9,658 bases of DNA from Lachnospiraceae bacterium (GTDB lineage Bacteria; Bacillota; Clostridia; Lachnospirales; Lachnospiraceae), in assembly GCA_014804225.1 (NCBI GenBank), contig JAAVAF010000057.1, forward strand, positions 1 to 9,658, given 5' to 3'. Positions 1 through 6,540 of the stretch are shown here, in pieces. The notes under the pieces are model-generated. The model was not told where the DNA came from, ran no database searches, and saw nothing but the letters and a program-made list of their open reading frames with translations. The position numbers were made by a program, and so were the translations under genes. Position 1 is the stretch's first letter. Every line of letters starts with the position of its first letter.

Positions 1-1
1 A

Positions 2-2440
2 GACGGTACTGAAATTGCGAAGAGCGAAGACGGAAAGAGCTACAATGATTCTTTATATGATGTATATGTTGCAAACGGTACAGAGGTTGGTAAAGCAACT
101 GTAACGGTAACAGCAAAGACCATTGTGCCTCCTGCAGAAGCTGCAGAAACACCGTCATCAGGCGATGATGCAGCAGTGACAACACCGACTGCTGTATATG
201 CAGGAAGCAAGACGGTTCCGTTCACAATTAAGAGTGCTCCGATTAAGCTTGACAATATCGTATTTGTAAGCCGTGAGAAAAATGAGGACGGTACCAACAA
301 GACTTCTACCGGAAAAGCTATTACATTGCCAGATTTGGACTACACAGGAGCTGCAAGAGCACAGGCAGGAGAATTCAAGGTTGTAATAGATGGCGTTGAA
401 TTTGACGGTGTCGCTAAGGGAAGCAGAAATGTCAATGATCTGGATCCGGACACTATGCTTTATAAGTACAATTATACGTATGAGTATAAGAATAACGTGG
501 AAGCAGGTACTGCAAACATCGTTATAAAGGGTATTCATAACTGCACAGGTTCTGCAGCGCTTAAGTTTAAGATTAATCCGAAGCCGGTAGCAGAAGCAGA
601 CATAAAGAAGTGTACAAAAGCATATACGGAAACAAAGGATGGAGCGACTGTTGCAGTTCCGGCTGTGAAGATGGAAGGAAAAGGTCTTGAGATTGTATAC
701 GATTATGATGTAACATACGTATCTTCAGGAGCAAAACCGACCATATCTGTTTACTATAACGGTAACGGTGTTTCTAAGAAGAACTATGGCATCGCTTACA
801 AGAACAACAAGAATGCAGGTGATCAGGCACAGGCGATTATTACATGGAACGGCGGACTTAAGGGAACGCCTAAGACAACATTGGACTACGTGATTAGCAA
901 ATGTAAGTTTGAGGACAATGTTTATGCGAAGTCTATTTCCGATGTATTTACAAACGGTAAGGCCTCTATGAAGGCATCTGAGTTTGACAAGTCAAAAGCA
1001 GTGATTATGAACGGAAAGACAAGACTTGCAAACAACCGTGATTACACACTTGAGTTTGAATACGATGAGTATAATGCAAACTTAGAGGCTGTAACGGAAG
1101 AGGTTGAAGAAAACGGAACAAAAGTAACAAAACAGAAGAGAGTTGTATATGATGCATCGAATAAGGATGCAAAGAAGAACGAAGTTTATGTACCTCAGAC
1201 GGGTCTTGATGTGGAAGTATATATCAAACCTGTTACGGGCGGCAAGTTCGACAACTATGAGAGTACAGACGGCGGCAGAGTTAAGGTAGCAGATATCCGT
1301 GTTGCTTACTTTGATATTGCCAAGGCAAGCATTAAACTGATCGATGATGCAACAGGAAAGAATGCGATTCTTTACTTCAAGGATGTTACAGAACTTACAA
1401 CAATTAACAGCAGTGGTATTAACTGTCTGGATCAGAAATATGTAAAGATTGCTCATTCTGCTTACGCAAAATCAGAATACTTTAAAGCAGATGCAGTGGA
1501 TAAAGACGGCTATCTCTTATACACGAAGTATGCTACAAGATTAGATAAAAAAGCAGGCGATGGCTATACTTATGATGTCAATGCTACCGATGCAGTGAAG
1601 GCAGGTACACAGAAAGTAACATTCTATGGTACTGGTTTATTCGGCGGAAGTAAGGTATTCAGATACAAGCTTGAGAAGAAGAGCTACAATATTTCAAAAG
1701 CTGTTGTTGATACAAAGACAGGAATTTATATTGCAAGCGATGCTTATCTTGCAGGCGGAGAAATTACAAAAGAAGTAAAAGCACAGCTTGAAGATCAGCT
1801 TACGAAGGCGCTTGAAGGAAGAATAACAGCTGTAAATGGCTCACCACTTCTTCCGGGATACTTTACATGTACGTACGGTAAAGACATTGAGAACTGCAAG
1901 AGCGGAAAAGCGATTACTGTTACAATAAAGGGTGCTAATTCATATTCAGGTTCTAAGACAGTTAAGATTATGGCAACGCTTATTTCCGATAACATCGGCA
2001 AAGCAACAGCATCTTCTGTAGCTGCAGAAGTAGCAAAGGATGCGATTGCCGGCGGAGTTGAACTTGGCGAAGAAAAAGATCCTTTGAATGTAGCAATGGA
2101 TGGCAAGATTAGCATAAGTGGCCGCACACTTGTTTACGGTGTGGACTACACAGTAAATGATGCAGAGTATACCGCTTTTGCAACAGATGAAAACGGTGCG
2201 TATATCGTAGATGCAAGCGGCGAAACGATGATTGGTGAAGACGGCGAAGTAGTTACAGATGAAGGTGGTACTCCAATCAAGTTCAAAGTTTTGAGAAAGT
2301 ACACAGGATATTATAACAACAAAGCGGTATGTACAGAAGAAGCACCGGCTTATGTATGCATAAAGGGTATTGGCGGATTTAGCGGTGTTCTGGAAGTTGC
2401 ATTCACAATTGCAGAGGCGCAGGAGCAGTCTGCTCAATAA
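2..2440 (+). CDS. Ig-like repeat surface protein, 3' part only
   Basis: The reading frame is open from the left edge of the window to a TAA at 2438-2440, giving at least 812 residues, so the start codon and any signal peptide lie outside. The GTG at 125 is an internal valine and not a convincing start. The protein is a chain of beta-rich modules, each closing with a strand-G-strand motif. Examples are IVIKGIHNCTGSAALKF (about 514-570), FYGTGLFGGSKVFRYKL (about 1619-1670), VTIKGANSYSGSKTVKI (about 1920-1968) and VCIKGIGGFSGVLEVAF (about 2353-2403). This pattern is typical of Ig-like cell-surface repeats in Lachnospiraceae. The modules have diverged at DNA level. The C-terminus (AEAQEQSAQ) has no LPxTG signal, membrane helix or SLH domain, so any wall attachment must come from the missing N-terminal part. 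An adhesin or wall-associated structural role is inference; no catalytic motif is visible. Confidence 0.8.
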   Translation, partial: DGTEIAKSEDGKSYNDSLYDVYVANGTEVGKATVTVTAKTIVPPAEAAETPSSGDDAAVTTPTAVYAGSKTVPFTIKSAPIKLDNIVFVSREKNEDGTNKTSTGKAITLPDLDYTGAARAQAGEFKVVIDGVEFDGVAKGSRNVNDLDPDTMLYKYNYTYEYKNNVEAGTANIVIKGIHNCTGSAALKFKINPKPVAEADIKKCTKAYTETKDGATVAVPAVKMEGKGLEIVYDYDVTYVSSGAKPTISVYYNGNGVSKKNYGIAYKNNKNAGDQAQAIITWNGGLKGTPKTTLDYVISKCKFEDNVYAKSISDVFTNGKASMKASEFDKSKAVIMNGKTRLANNRDYTLEFEYDEYNANLEAVTEEVEENGTKVTKQKRVVYDASNKDAKKNEVYVPQTGLDVEVYIKPVTGGKFDNYESTDGGRVKVADIRVAYFDIAKASIKLIDDATGKNAILYFKDVTELTTINSSGINCLDQKYVKIAHSAYAKSEYFKADAVDKDGYLLYTKYATRLDKKAGDGYTYDVNATDAVKAGTQKVTFYGTGLFGGSKVFRYKLEKKSYNISKAVVDTKTGIYIASDAYLAGGEITKEVKAQLEDQLTKALEGRITAVNGSPLLPGYFTCTYGKDIENCKSGKAITVTIKGANSYSGSKTVKIMATLISDNIGKATASSVAAEVAKDAIAGGVELGEEKDPLNVAMDGKISISGRTLVYGVDYTVNDAEYTAFATDENGAYIVDASGETMIGEDGEVVTDEGGTPIKFKVLRKYTGYYNNKAVCTEEAPAYVCIKGIGGFSGVLEVAFTIAEAQEQSAQ

Positions 2441-2480
2441 GAAATAGCAGCAAAAAATATCAGTTTTGTACGAAAGAGAG

Positions 2481-2508
2481 GGAGCGGTTTTGACCGCTCC
2501 TTCTTCTT
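2481..2508 (+). terminator. Intrinsic terminator of the surface protein gene
   Basis: Perfect 8-bp GC-rich stem GGAGCGGT / ACCGCTCC (2481-2488 with 2493-2500), loop TTTG, followed by the T-rich run TTCTTCTT. It lies 40 bases after the surface-protein stop codon and separates that gene from ackA. Confidence 0.85.
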
Positions 2509-2518
2509 ATCCTATAGA
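2490..2518 (+). promoter_or_regulatory. Candidate sigma-A promoter for ackA
   Basis: TTGACC (2490-2495), a 17-base spacer and TATAGA (2513-2518) match the consensus at 5/6 and 4/6 positions. The -35 box sits in the loop and 3' arm of the preceding terminator. It would give a 5' leader of roughly 145 bases before ackA. The rest of 2519-2650 is AT-rich, with a 12-bp palindrome TAAAAATTTTTA around 2580-2591 and no clearly better promoter. The assignment is tentative because the -10 box is imperfect. Confidence 0.4.
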
Positions 2519-2668
2519 AAATTGCGCCAGTGTAAATCATTTAGAGAGAATGTTGCGCATTCAATCATAGCGGAAACTGTAAAAATTTTTATGTAAGTTC
2601 TTTCCATTTTGCAAAAATCGTAGTAAACTGGAAGTATCAAAAATACGACAATATTGGAGGGTAAAAAA

Positions 2669-3862
2669 ATGAATATTTTAGTAATCAACTGTGGAAGTTC
2701 ATCACTCAAATATCAGCTGATCAACAGCGATAGCGAAGATGTTCTTGCAAAGGGACTTTGCGAGCGTATCGGTATTGACGGAAGCGTACTGACGCACACA
2801 CCTGCGGGTAAGGACAAGGTTAAGATTGAGACACCGATGCCGAACCATACGGTAGCTGTAAAGCTTGTGATTGACGCATTGACAAACGCAGACCACGGCG
2901 TGATCAAATCGCTTGATGAGATTAACGCAGTAGGACACCGCGTTGTACACGGCGGCGAGAAGTTTGCTACCTCTGTGATTATAAATGATGAAGTTATGAA
3001 GGCGATTGAGGAGTGTAACGACCTTGCACCGCTGCACAACCCTGCAAACTTGATTGGTATCAATTCCTGCAAGGAGATTATGCCGAATGTACCGATGGTA
3101 GCAGTATTTGATACGGCATTCCATCAGACCATGCCGGAGAAGGCTTATCTCTATGGACTTCCTTATGAGTATTATGAGAAGTACAAGGTTCGCCGCTACG
3201 GCTTCCATGGTACAAGCCATGACTATGTATCAGCAAGAACGGCTGAGATTCTCGGAAAGAAGAGAGAGGATTTAAAGATTATCGTATGCCACTTAGGAAA
3301 CGGCGGTTCCGTATCGGCTGTTGATCACGGCAAATGCGTCGATACATCCATGGGACTGACTCCGCTTGAGGGTGTTATCATGGGTACACGTTCCGGTGAT
3401 ATTGACCCTGCAATCTGCGATTTCATCTGCCAGAAAGAGAATTTGACACCTGCTGAGATGAACAATGTGCTCAACAAAAAGTCCGGTGTACTTGGTTTGT
3501 CAAAGGTTTCTTCTGATTTCAGAGATATCGAGGCAGCAGCAAAAGACGGAAACAAGCTTGCAGCAGTGACATTGGATGCGTTCTATTATAGAGTAGCGAA
3601 ATATATCGGCGCTTACACGGCAGCGATGAATGGTGTTGATGCGATTGCATTCACAGCGGGCGTTGGCGAGAACAACATTTCCGGACGTGTTGAGATTGCG
3701 AAGTATCTCGGATATCTTGGAACGGAAATCGACCTTGATAAGAACAATGTAAGAGGCGAGGATACGATTATTTCGAAAGACAGCAGCAAAGTAGCAATGC
3801 TTTGCGTACCGACAAACGAGGAGCTTTCGATTGCGCGCCAGACACTTGCGCTTGTGAAATAA
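2669..3862 (+). CDS. ackA: Acetate kinase
   Basis: Cytosolic acetate kinase: acetyl phosphate + ADP <-> acetate + ATP, the ATP-yielding last step of acetate fermentation. The product is 397 residues, the usual family length. The ATG at 2669 is chosen because it follows TTGGAGGG (2655-2662) and gives the canonical start MNILVINCGSSS; the in-frame TTG at 2654 lies within that binding site. Active-site residues known from the Methanosarcina enzyme are present at identical numbers: N7, R91 (HRVVHGG), H123 (PLHNPAN), D148 (FDTAFH), H180 (FHGTSH), N211 (HLGNGGS), R241 (GTRSGD), G331 and E384 (PTNEE). It therefore looks fully active. The usual partner pta (phosphotransacetylase) is not adjacent: an unrelated surface-protein gene with its own terminator lies upstream. 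ackA thus appears to be transcribed alone. Confidence 0.97.
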   Translation: MNILVINCGSSSLKYQLINSDSEDVLAKGLCERIGIDGSVLTHTPAGKDKVKIETPMPNHTVAVKLVIDALTNADHGVIKSLDEINAVGHRVVHGGEKFATSVIINDEVMKAIEECNDLAPLHNPANLIGINSCKEIMPNVPMVAVFDTAFHQTMPEKAYLYGLPYEYYEKYKVRRYGFHGTSHDYVSARTAEILGKKREDLKIIVCHLGNGGSVSAVDHGKCVDTSMGLTPLEGVIMGTRSGDIDPAICDFICQKENLTPAEMNNVLNKKSGVLGLSKVSSDFRDIEAAAKDGNKLAAVTLDAFYYRVAKYIGAYTAAMNGVDAIAFTAGVGENNISGRVEIAKYLGYLGTEIDLDKNNVRGEDTIISKDSSKVAMLCVPTNEELSIARQTLALVK

Positions 3863-3943
3863 ATATGAAGAGATTTTCTAAGTCAGCAAAAGACGCAGAC
3901 AAGGTGAAACAAGTTTCACCTAAGAAAATCTAAAGCTTCATAT
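3863..3943 (+). repeat. Composite inverted repeat after ackA
   Basis: This element begins on the base after the ackA stop. ATATGAAG (3863-3870) pairs with CTTCATAT (3936-3943). AGATTTTCT (3871-3879) pairs with AGAAAATCT (3923-3931), leaving the bulge AAAG. Inside lies a second perfect hairpin, AGGTGAAAC / GTTTCACCT (3902-3910 with 3913-3921), and a 22-base unpaired stretch. There is no T-run, so it is not a normal terminator. It could be an mRNA 3'-end stabiliser, a processing site or a small dispersed repeat. No second copy exists in this window. Confidence 0.7.
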
Positions 3944-3945
3944 TG

Positions 3946-3970
3946 GAAGAACGCAAGGGCGGCGTTCTTC
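3946..3970 (+). repeat. Hairpin downstream of ackA
   Basis: Perfect 9-bp inverted repeat GAAGAACGC / GCGTTCTTC (3946-3954 with 3962-3970) with a 7-base loop AAGGGCG. It is followed by GCGATTAATT instead of a T-run, so termination is doubtful. It stands between the composite repeat and the terminator at 4002-4031. Confidence 0.75.
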
Positions 3971-4001
3971 GCGATTAATTAAAAAATAACAACTATTATA
4001 C

Positions 4002-4031
4002 AAAACCGCTGATTGAATTATCAGCGGTTTT
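4002..4031 (+). terminator. Intrinsic terminator after ackA
   Basis: Perfect 12-bp stem AAAACCGCTGAT / ATCAGCGGTTTT (4002-4013 with 4020-4031), loop TGAATT. The stem ends in TTTT after GCGG and is flanked by A-runs on the left, so it could work in both directions. It ends the ackA transcription unit. Confidence 0.8.
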
Positions 4032-4041
4032 CGTGTATTAT
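4013..4041 (+). promoter_or_regulatory. Candidate sigma-A promoter for cca
   Basis: TTGAAT (4013-4018), a 17-base spacer and TATTAT (4036-4041), matching 4/6 and 5/6 of consensus. The -35 box occupies the loop of the ackA terminator, the same layout as the candidate ackA promoter. The predicted leader is about 45 bases. The interval 4042-4080 is A-rich with no other structure seen. Confidence 0.45.
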
Positions 4042-4092
4042 AAATAAGAAGTAAAAGAAAACTTCCGATAAGAAATTTCAAAGAGGAAAAGA

Positions 4093-5421
4093 ATGCAAAT
4101 CAAACTACCTGAAAAAGTAAAACAAATTATAACCAAATTAGAGGCAGCCGGTTACGAGGCGTACGCGGTCGGAGGCTGTGTGCGCGATTCGATTCTTGGA
4201 AAAGAGCCTGATGACTGGGATATCACGACATCGGCGACACCGGAGCAGACGAAGGCTGTTTTTGGGCATACCATTGATACGGGCATTCAGCACGGCACGG
4301 TGACCGTTCGGCTTGCGGGCGAGAGCTTTGAGGTCACGACATATCGCATCGACGGCGAATATGAGGACAGCCGCCACCCGAAAAATGTCGTTTTTACCGC
4401 AAACCTTGTGGAGGATTTAAAACGTCGTGACTTTACAATCAATGCGATGGCGTATAATGACAGAAGCGGACTTGTCGATGTGTTTGGCGGGATTGCCGAT
4501 CTGGAAAATAAGATCATTCGCTGTGTGGGAAATGCCAAGGAGCGTTTTACGGAAGATGCGCTGCGTATGATGCGCGCGGTACGGTTTTCTGCGCAGCTTG
4601 GATTTTCAATCGATATCGACACGGAGCGTGCGATTATGGAGTTAGCCCCCAATCTTGCAAAGATAAGTGCGGAGCGGATACGGATTGAGTTTGTGAAAAT
4701 TTTAACGTCTCCAAATCCCGATTATATCCGTGTGGCTTACGATTTGGGCATTACGCAGATTGTACTTCCCGAGCTTGAGGATGCATTTGAAACAACGCAG
4801 AATAACCCGCATCACTTATATACGGTGGGCGAACATCTTATGCATACGCTTCTGAATACAAGAGCCGACAAAAGCCTTCGCATCGCCGCACTGCTTCACG
4901 ATATCGGAAAGCCCGCGACTAAAACGACGGACGAGGACGGAATCGACCATTTCCATGGGCACGTGGAGCGCAGCGAGGAGATGGCGGCAGAAATTTTAAA
5001 GCGGCTAAAATTCGACAATGATACAATTGCCTGTGTGCGCAGTTATATTCGGTATCATGACGATGACATTCACCCGACGCAAAAGTCCGTGCGCCGTGCG
5101 ATCAACAAGGTCGGTGAGGAATATTTTGGCGGCTTATTGGAGCTAAGACGTGCAGACTGCCTTGCGCAGAGTATGTATATGCGCGAGGAAAAGATCGATA
5201 CGCTTGACAAGGTAGAGGCAATTTATCAGGAAATTTTAGAAAAACAGCAGTGTGTGTCGCTCAAAGACCTTGCAATTACAGGAAATGACCTGATGGCGCT
5301 TGGTGTGCCGCAGGGAAAAAAAGTCGGGGAACTGTTGTCTGTGCTTTTAGAGGAGGTCCTTGAGGAACCGTCGCGCAATACGCGTGAGTATCTGCTAAAA
5401 AAGGCGAAAACACTGATATAA
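4093..5421 (+). CDS. cca: CCA tRNA nucleotidyltransferase with HD domain
   Basis: Class II nucleotidyltransferase that builds or repairs the 3' CCA end of tRNAs from CTP and ATP without a nucleic acid template. It is 442 residues long, usual for the Clostridia form. Head domain: GGCVRD at 27-32, catalytic carboxylates D41 and D43 in DDWDIT, RRDFTINA at 111-118, and EDALRMMRAVRF at 154-165 for base recognition. After the neck and body an HD phosphohydrolase domain follows, with the LLHDIGKP metal-binding pair H269-D270 and downstream HGH and RYHDDD histidines and aspartates. Such HD domains have 2',3'-cyclic phosphodiesterase or phosphatase activity in some homologues; activity here is inferred. 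The start ATG at 4093 has AGAGG (4082-4086) six bases upstream. A poly(A) polymerase role cannot be excluded from sequence, but motif order and length favour CCA addition. Confidence 0.93.
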   Translation: MQIKLPEKVKQIITKLEAAGYEAYAVGGCVRDSILGKEPDDWDITTSATPEQTKAVFGHTIDTGIQHGTVTVRLAGESFEVTTYRIDGEYEDSRHPKNVVFTANLVEDLKRRDFTINAMAYNDRSGLVDVFGGIADLENKIIRCVGNAKERFTEDALRMMRAVRFSAQLGFSIDIDTERAIMELAPNLAKISAERIRIEFVKILTSPNPDYIRVAYDLGITQIVLPELEDAFETTQNNPHHLYTVGEHLMHTLLNTRADKSLRIAALLHDIGKPATKTTDEDGIDHFHGHVERSEEMAAEILKRLKFDNDTIACVRSYIRYHDDDIHPTQKSVRRAINKVGEEYFGGLLELRRADCLAQSMYMREEKIDTLDKVEAIYQEILEKQQCVSLKDLAITGNDLMALGVPQGKKVGELLSVLLEEVLEEPSRNTREYLLKKAKTLI

Positions 5422-5459
5422 TGTACGAATATCAGGCATAAATATATCTCTCTCCACAT

Positions 5460-5484
5460 AAATTATAAAACAGTTTTATAATTT
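5460..5484 (+). repeat. AT-only inverted repeat before the cotS-like gene
   Basis: Perfect 11-bp arms AAATTATAAAA / TTTTATAATTT (5460-5470 with 5474-5484) around CAG. It ends two bases before the Shine-Dalgarno sequence of the next gene. It could be an operator or a weak hairpin. With no GC pairs and no following T-run it is unlikely to be an efficient terminator for cca. Confidence 0.6.
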
Positions 5485-5502
5485 GCGGAGGGGGATTTTT
5501 CA

Positions 5503-6480
5503 GTGAATGACAGGGCAGTGAATGTATTGGAGCAGTATGATTTAACTGTGTCGCGCACATTTAAAGGCAGAGGAACGATTATCTGTGAAACAGACAGAGG
5601 AATGTGCGTACTGAAGGAATATCGGGGAAAATCGGAAAAACTTGCTCTTTTAAATAAATTACAGGAAAAAGCCGGCGACAGCATCAAAAGTGACACGCTT
5701 GTCAGAAATAAGGAAGGCGGTTTGTCGGTAACGGATACGGACGGAAGTGTCTACATATTAAAAAAGCAAATAGAAGGGCGGGAGTGCAGCTATAAGAACG
5801 AGGAGGATATCGTAAAGGCATTCTCCACGATGGCAAAGCTGCACCTAAAAATGGTGGAAACGCAGCCGGAGTATGAAATGCCGATCTTTTTTTATGGCGA
5901 TGAGATGGAAAAGCATACAAGGGAATGCCGCCGTGTAAAAAATCATTTGACTCGATTGCGGACAAAGACGGATTTTGAGCGCAGACTTTTGATGGAGTAT
6001 GATTATTTCTTAAAAAAAGCGGAAGAGGTCATGGCACTTGTCGCACAGGAGTCAAGGGCAGAGTATGAGGCGTATGTGAACAGTAACGGGCTTTACTGTC
6101 ACGGCGATTTCCAGTATCACAACGTGATTTTTCCAAAAAGCGGCGGCGATGCGAGTCTGATTAACTTTGAACATTTTGCGCGTGATACGGGGACGCGTGA
6201 TTTTTATCTGCTGTTTCGAAAAATATCGGAAAAGAATGACTGGTCAATCAAAATCGCGCAGGAAATGCTTGATGCCTATCAGGACAGAAGAATGATTACA
6301 CCGATCGAATGGCGCTCGCTGCGTCTGCGTTTGGCATATCCGGAAAAATTTTGGAAAATTATTAATTTTTACTATAATTCGCGCAAATCGTGGGTGTCCG
6401 GCAGAAATTACGAGAAACTGGAAAGCCTGATTAATCAGGAGCGAAAAAAAGAGAAGCTTCTGGAAAAACTTTTTGATTGA
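5503..6480 (+). CDS. CotS-like spore coat protein, APH/kinase fold
   Basis: A 325-residue protein of the CotS/YutH-type family, built on the aminoglycoside-phosphotransferase (protein-kinase-like) fold and found in spore coats of Firmicutes. The N-lobe covers about 1-90, with MCVLKEY at 34-40 as the likely nucleotide-lysine strand. The catalytic-loop motif is intact as HGD at 200-202 with N207 (CHGDFQYHN). The following metal-binding aspartate, expected in an IDFE-like motif, is asparagine: LINFEHF with N221. Then comes the family tail TRDFYLLFRKISEKNDW. The change suggests weak or altered phosphotransfer. The GTG start at 5503 is supported by GGAGGGGG (5487-5494), eight bases upstream. The gene follows cca by 81 bases without a clear terminator. 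Control by a mother-cell sigma factor would fit the family, but no convincing promoter is visible. Confidence 0.8.
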   Translation: MNDRAVNVLEQYDLTVSRTFKGRGTIICETDRGMCVLKEYRGKSEKLALLNKLQEKAGDSIKSDTLVRNKEGGLSVTDTDGSVYILKKQIEGRECSYKNEEDIVKAFSTMAKLHLKMVETQPEYEMPIFFYGDEMEKHTRECRRVKNHLTRLRTKTDFERRLLMEYDYFLKKAEEVMALVAQESRAEYEAYVNSNGLYCHGDFQYHNVIFPKSGGDASLINFEHFARDTGTRDFYLLFRKISEKNDWSIKIAQEMLDAYQDRRMITPIEWRSLRLRLAYPEKFWKIINFYYNSRKSWVSGRNYEKLESLINQERKKEKLLEKLFD

Positions 6481-6505
6481 TAAAATGCGATTTCCTTAGT
6501 ATAAT
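6477..6505 (+). promoter_or_regulatory. Sigma-A promoter of the PEGA lipoprotein gene
   Basis: TTGATA (6477-6482), an exact 17-base spacer and TATAAT (6500-6505), 11 of 12 consensus positions. The -35 box overlaps the TGA stop of the cotS-like gene (6478-6480). Transcription is expected to begin near 6512. The arms TTTCCT (6491-6496) and AGGAAA (6512-6517) bracket the -10 box and could be a weak operator. Confidence 0.8.
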
Positions 6506-6540
6506 CTCTATAGGAAAATTACCTGGGAATGAGGAATACA

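Noticed and set aside
1946..2437. 163-codon minus-strand frame within the surface protein gene
   Set aside because: Cysteine-rich, low-quality composition and antisense to the continuous repeat protein, so a shadow frame.
2553..2585. TTGCGC as an ackA -35 box
   Set aside because: At 17 bases it meets ACTGTA, which does not resemble a -10 box. TTGACC/TATAGA upstream fits better.
2702..3220. 172-codon open frame on the minus strand within ackA
   Set aside because: It lies antisense to a fully conserved acetate kinase, shows no recognisable protein motif and has no binding site, so it is a shadow frame.
3865..3933. A 22-codon ORF (MKRFSKSAKDADKV...) right after the ackA stop
   Set aside because: It has no Shine-Dalgarno sequence and lies entirely in the inverted repeat, whose arms explain the sequence. 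Codons are more likely incidental.
5457..5465. CATAAATTA as a sigma-K -10 box for the cotS-like gene
   Set aside because: No AC -35 element occurs at 16-17 bases upstream, and the match is part of the AT-rich inverted repeat.
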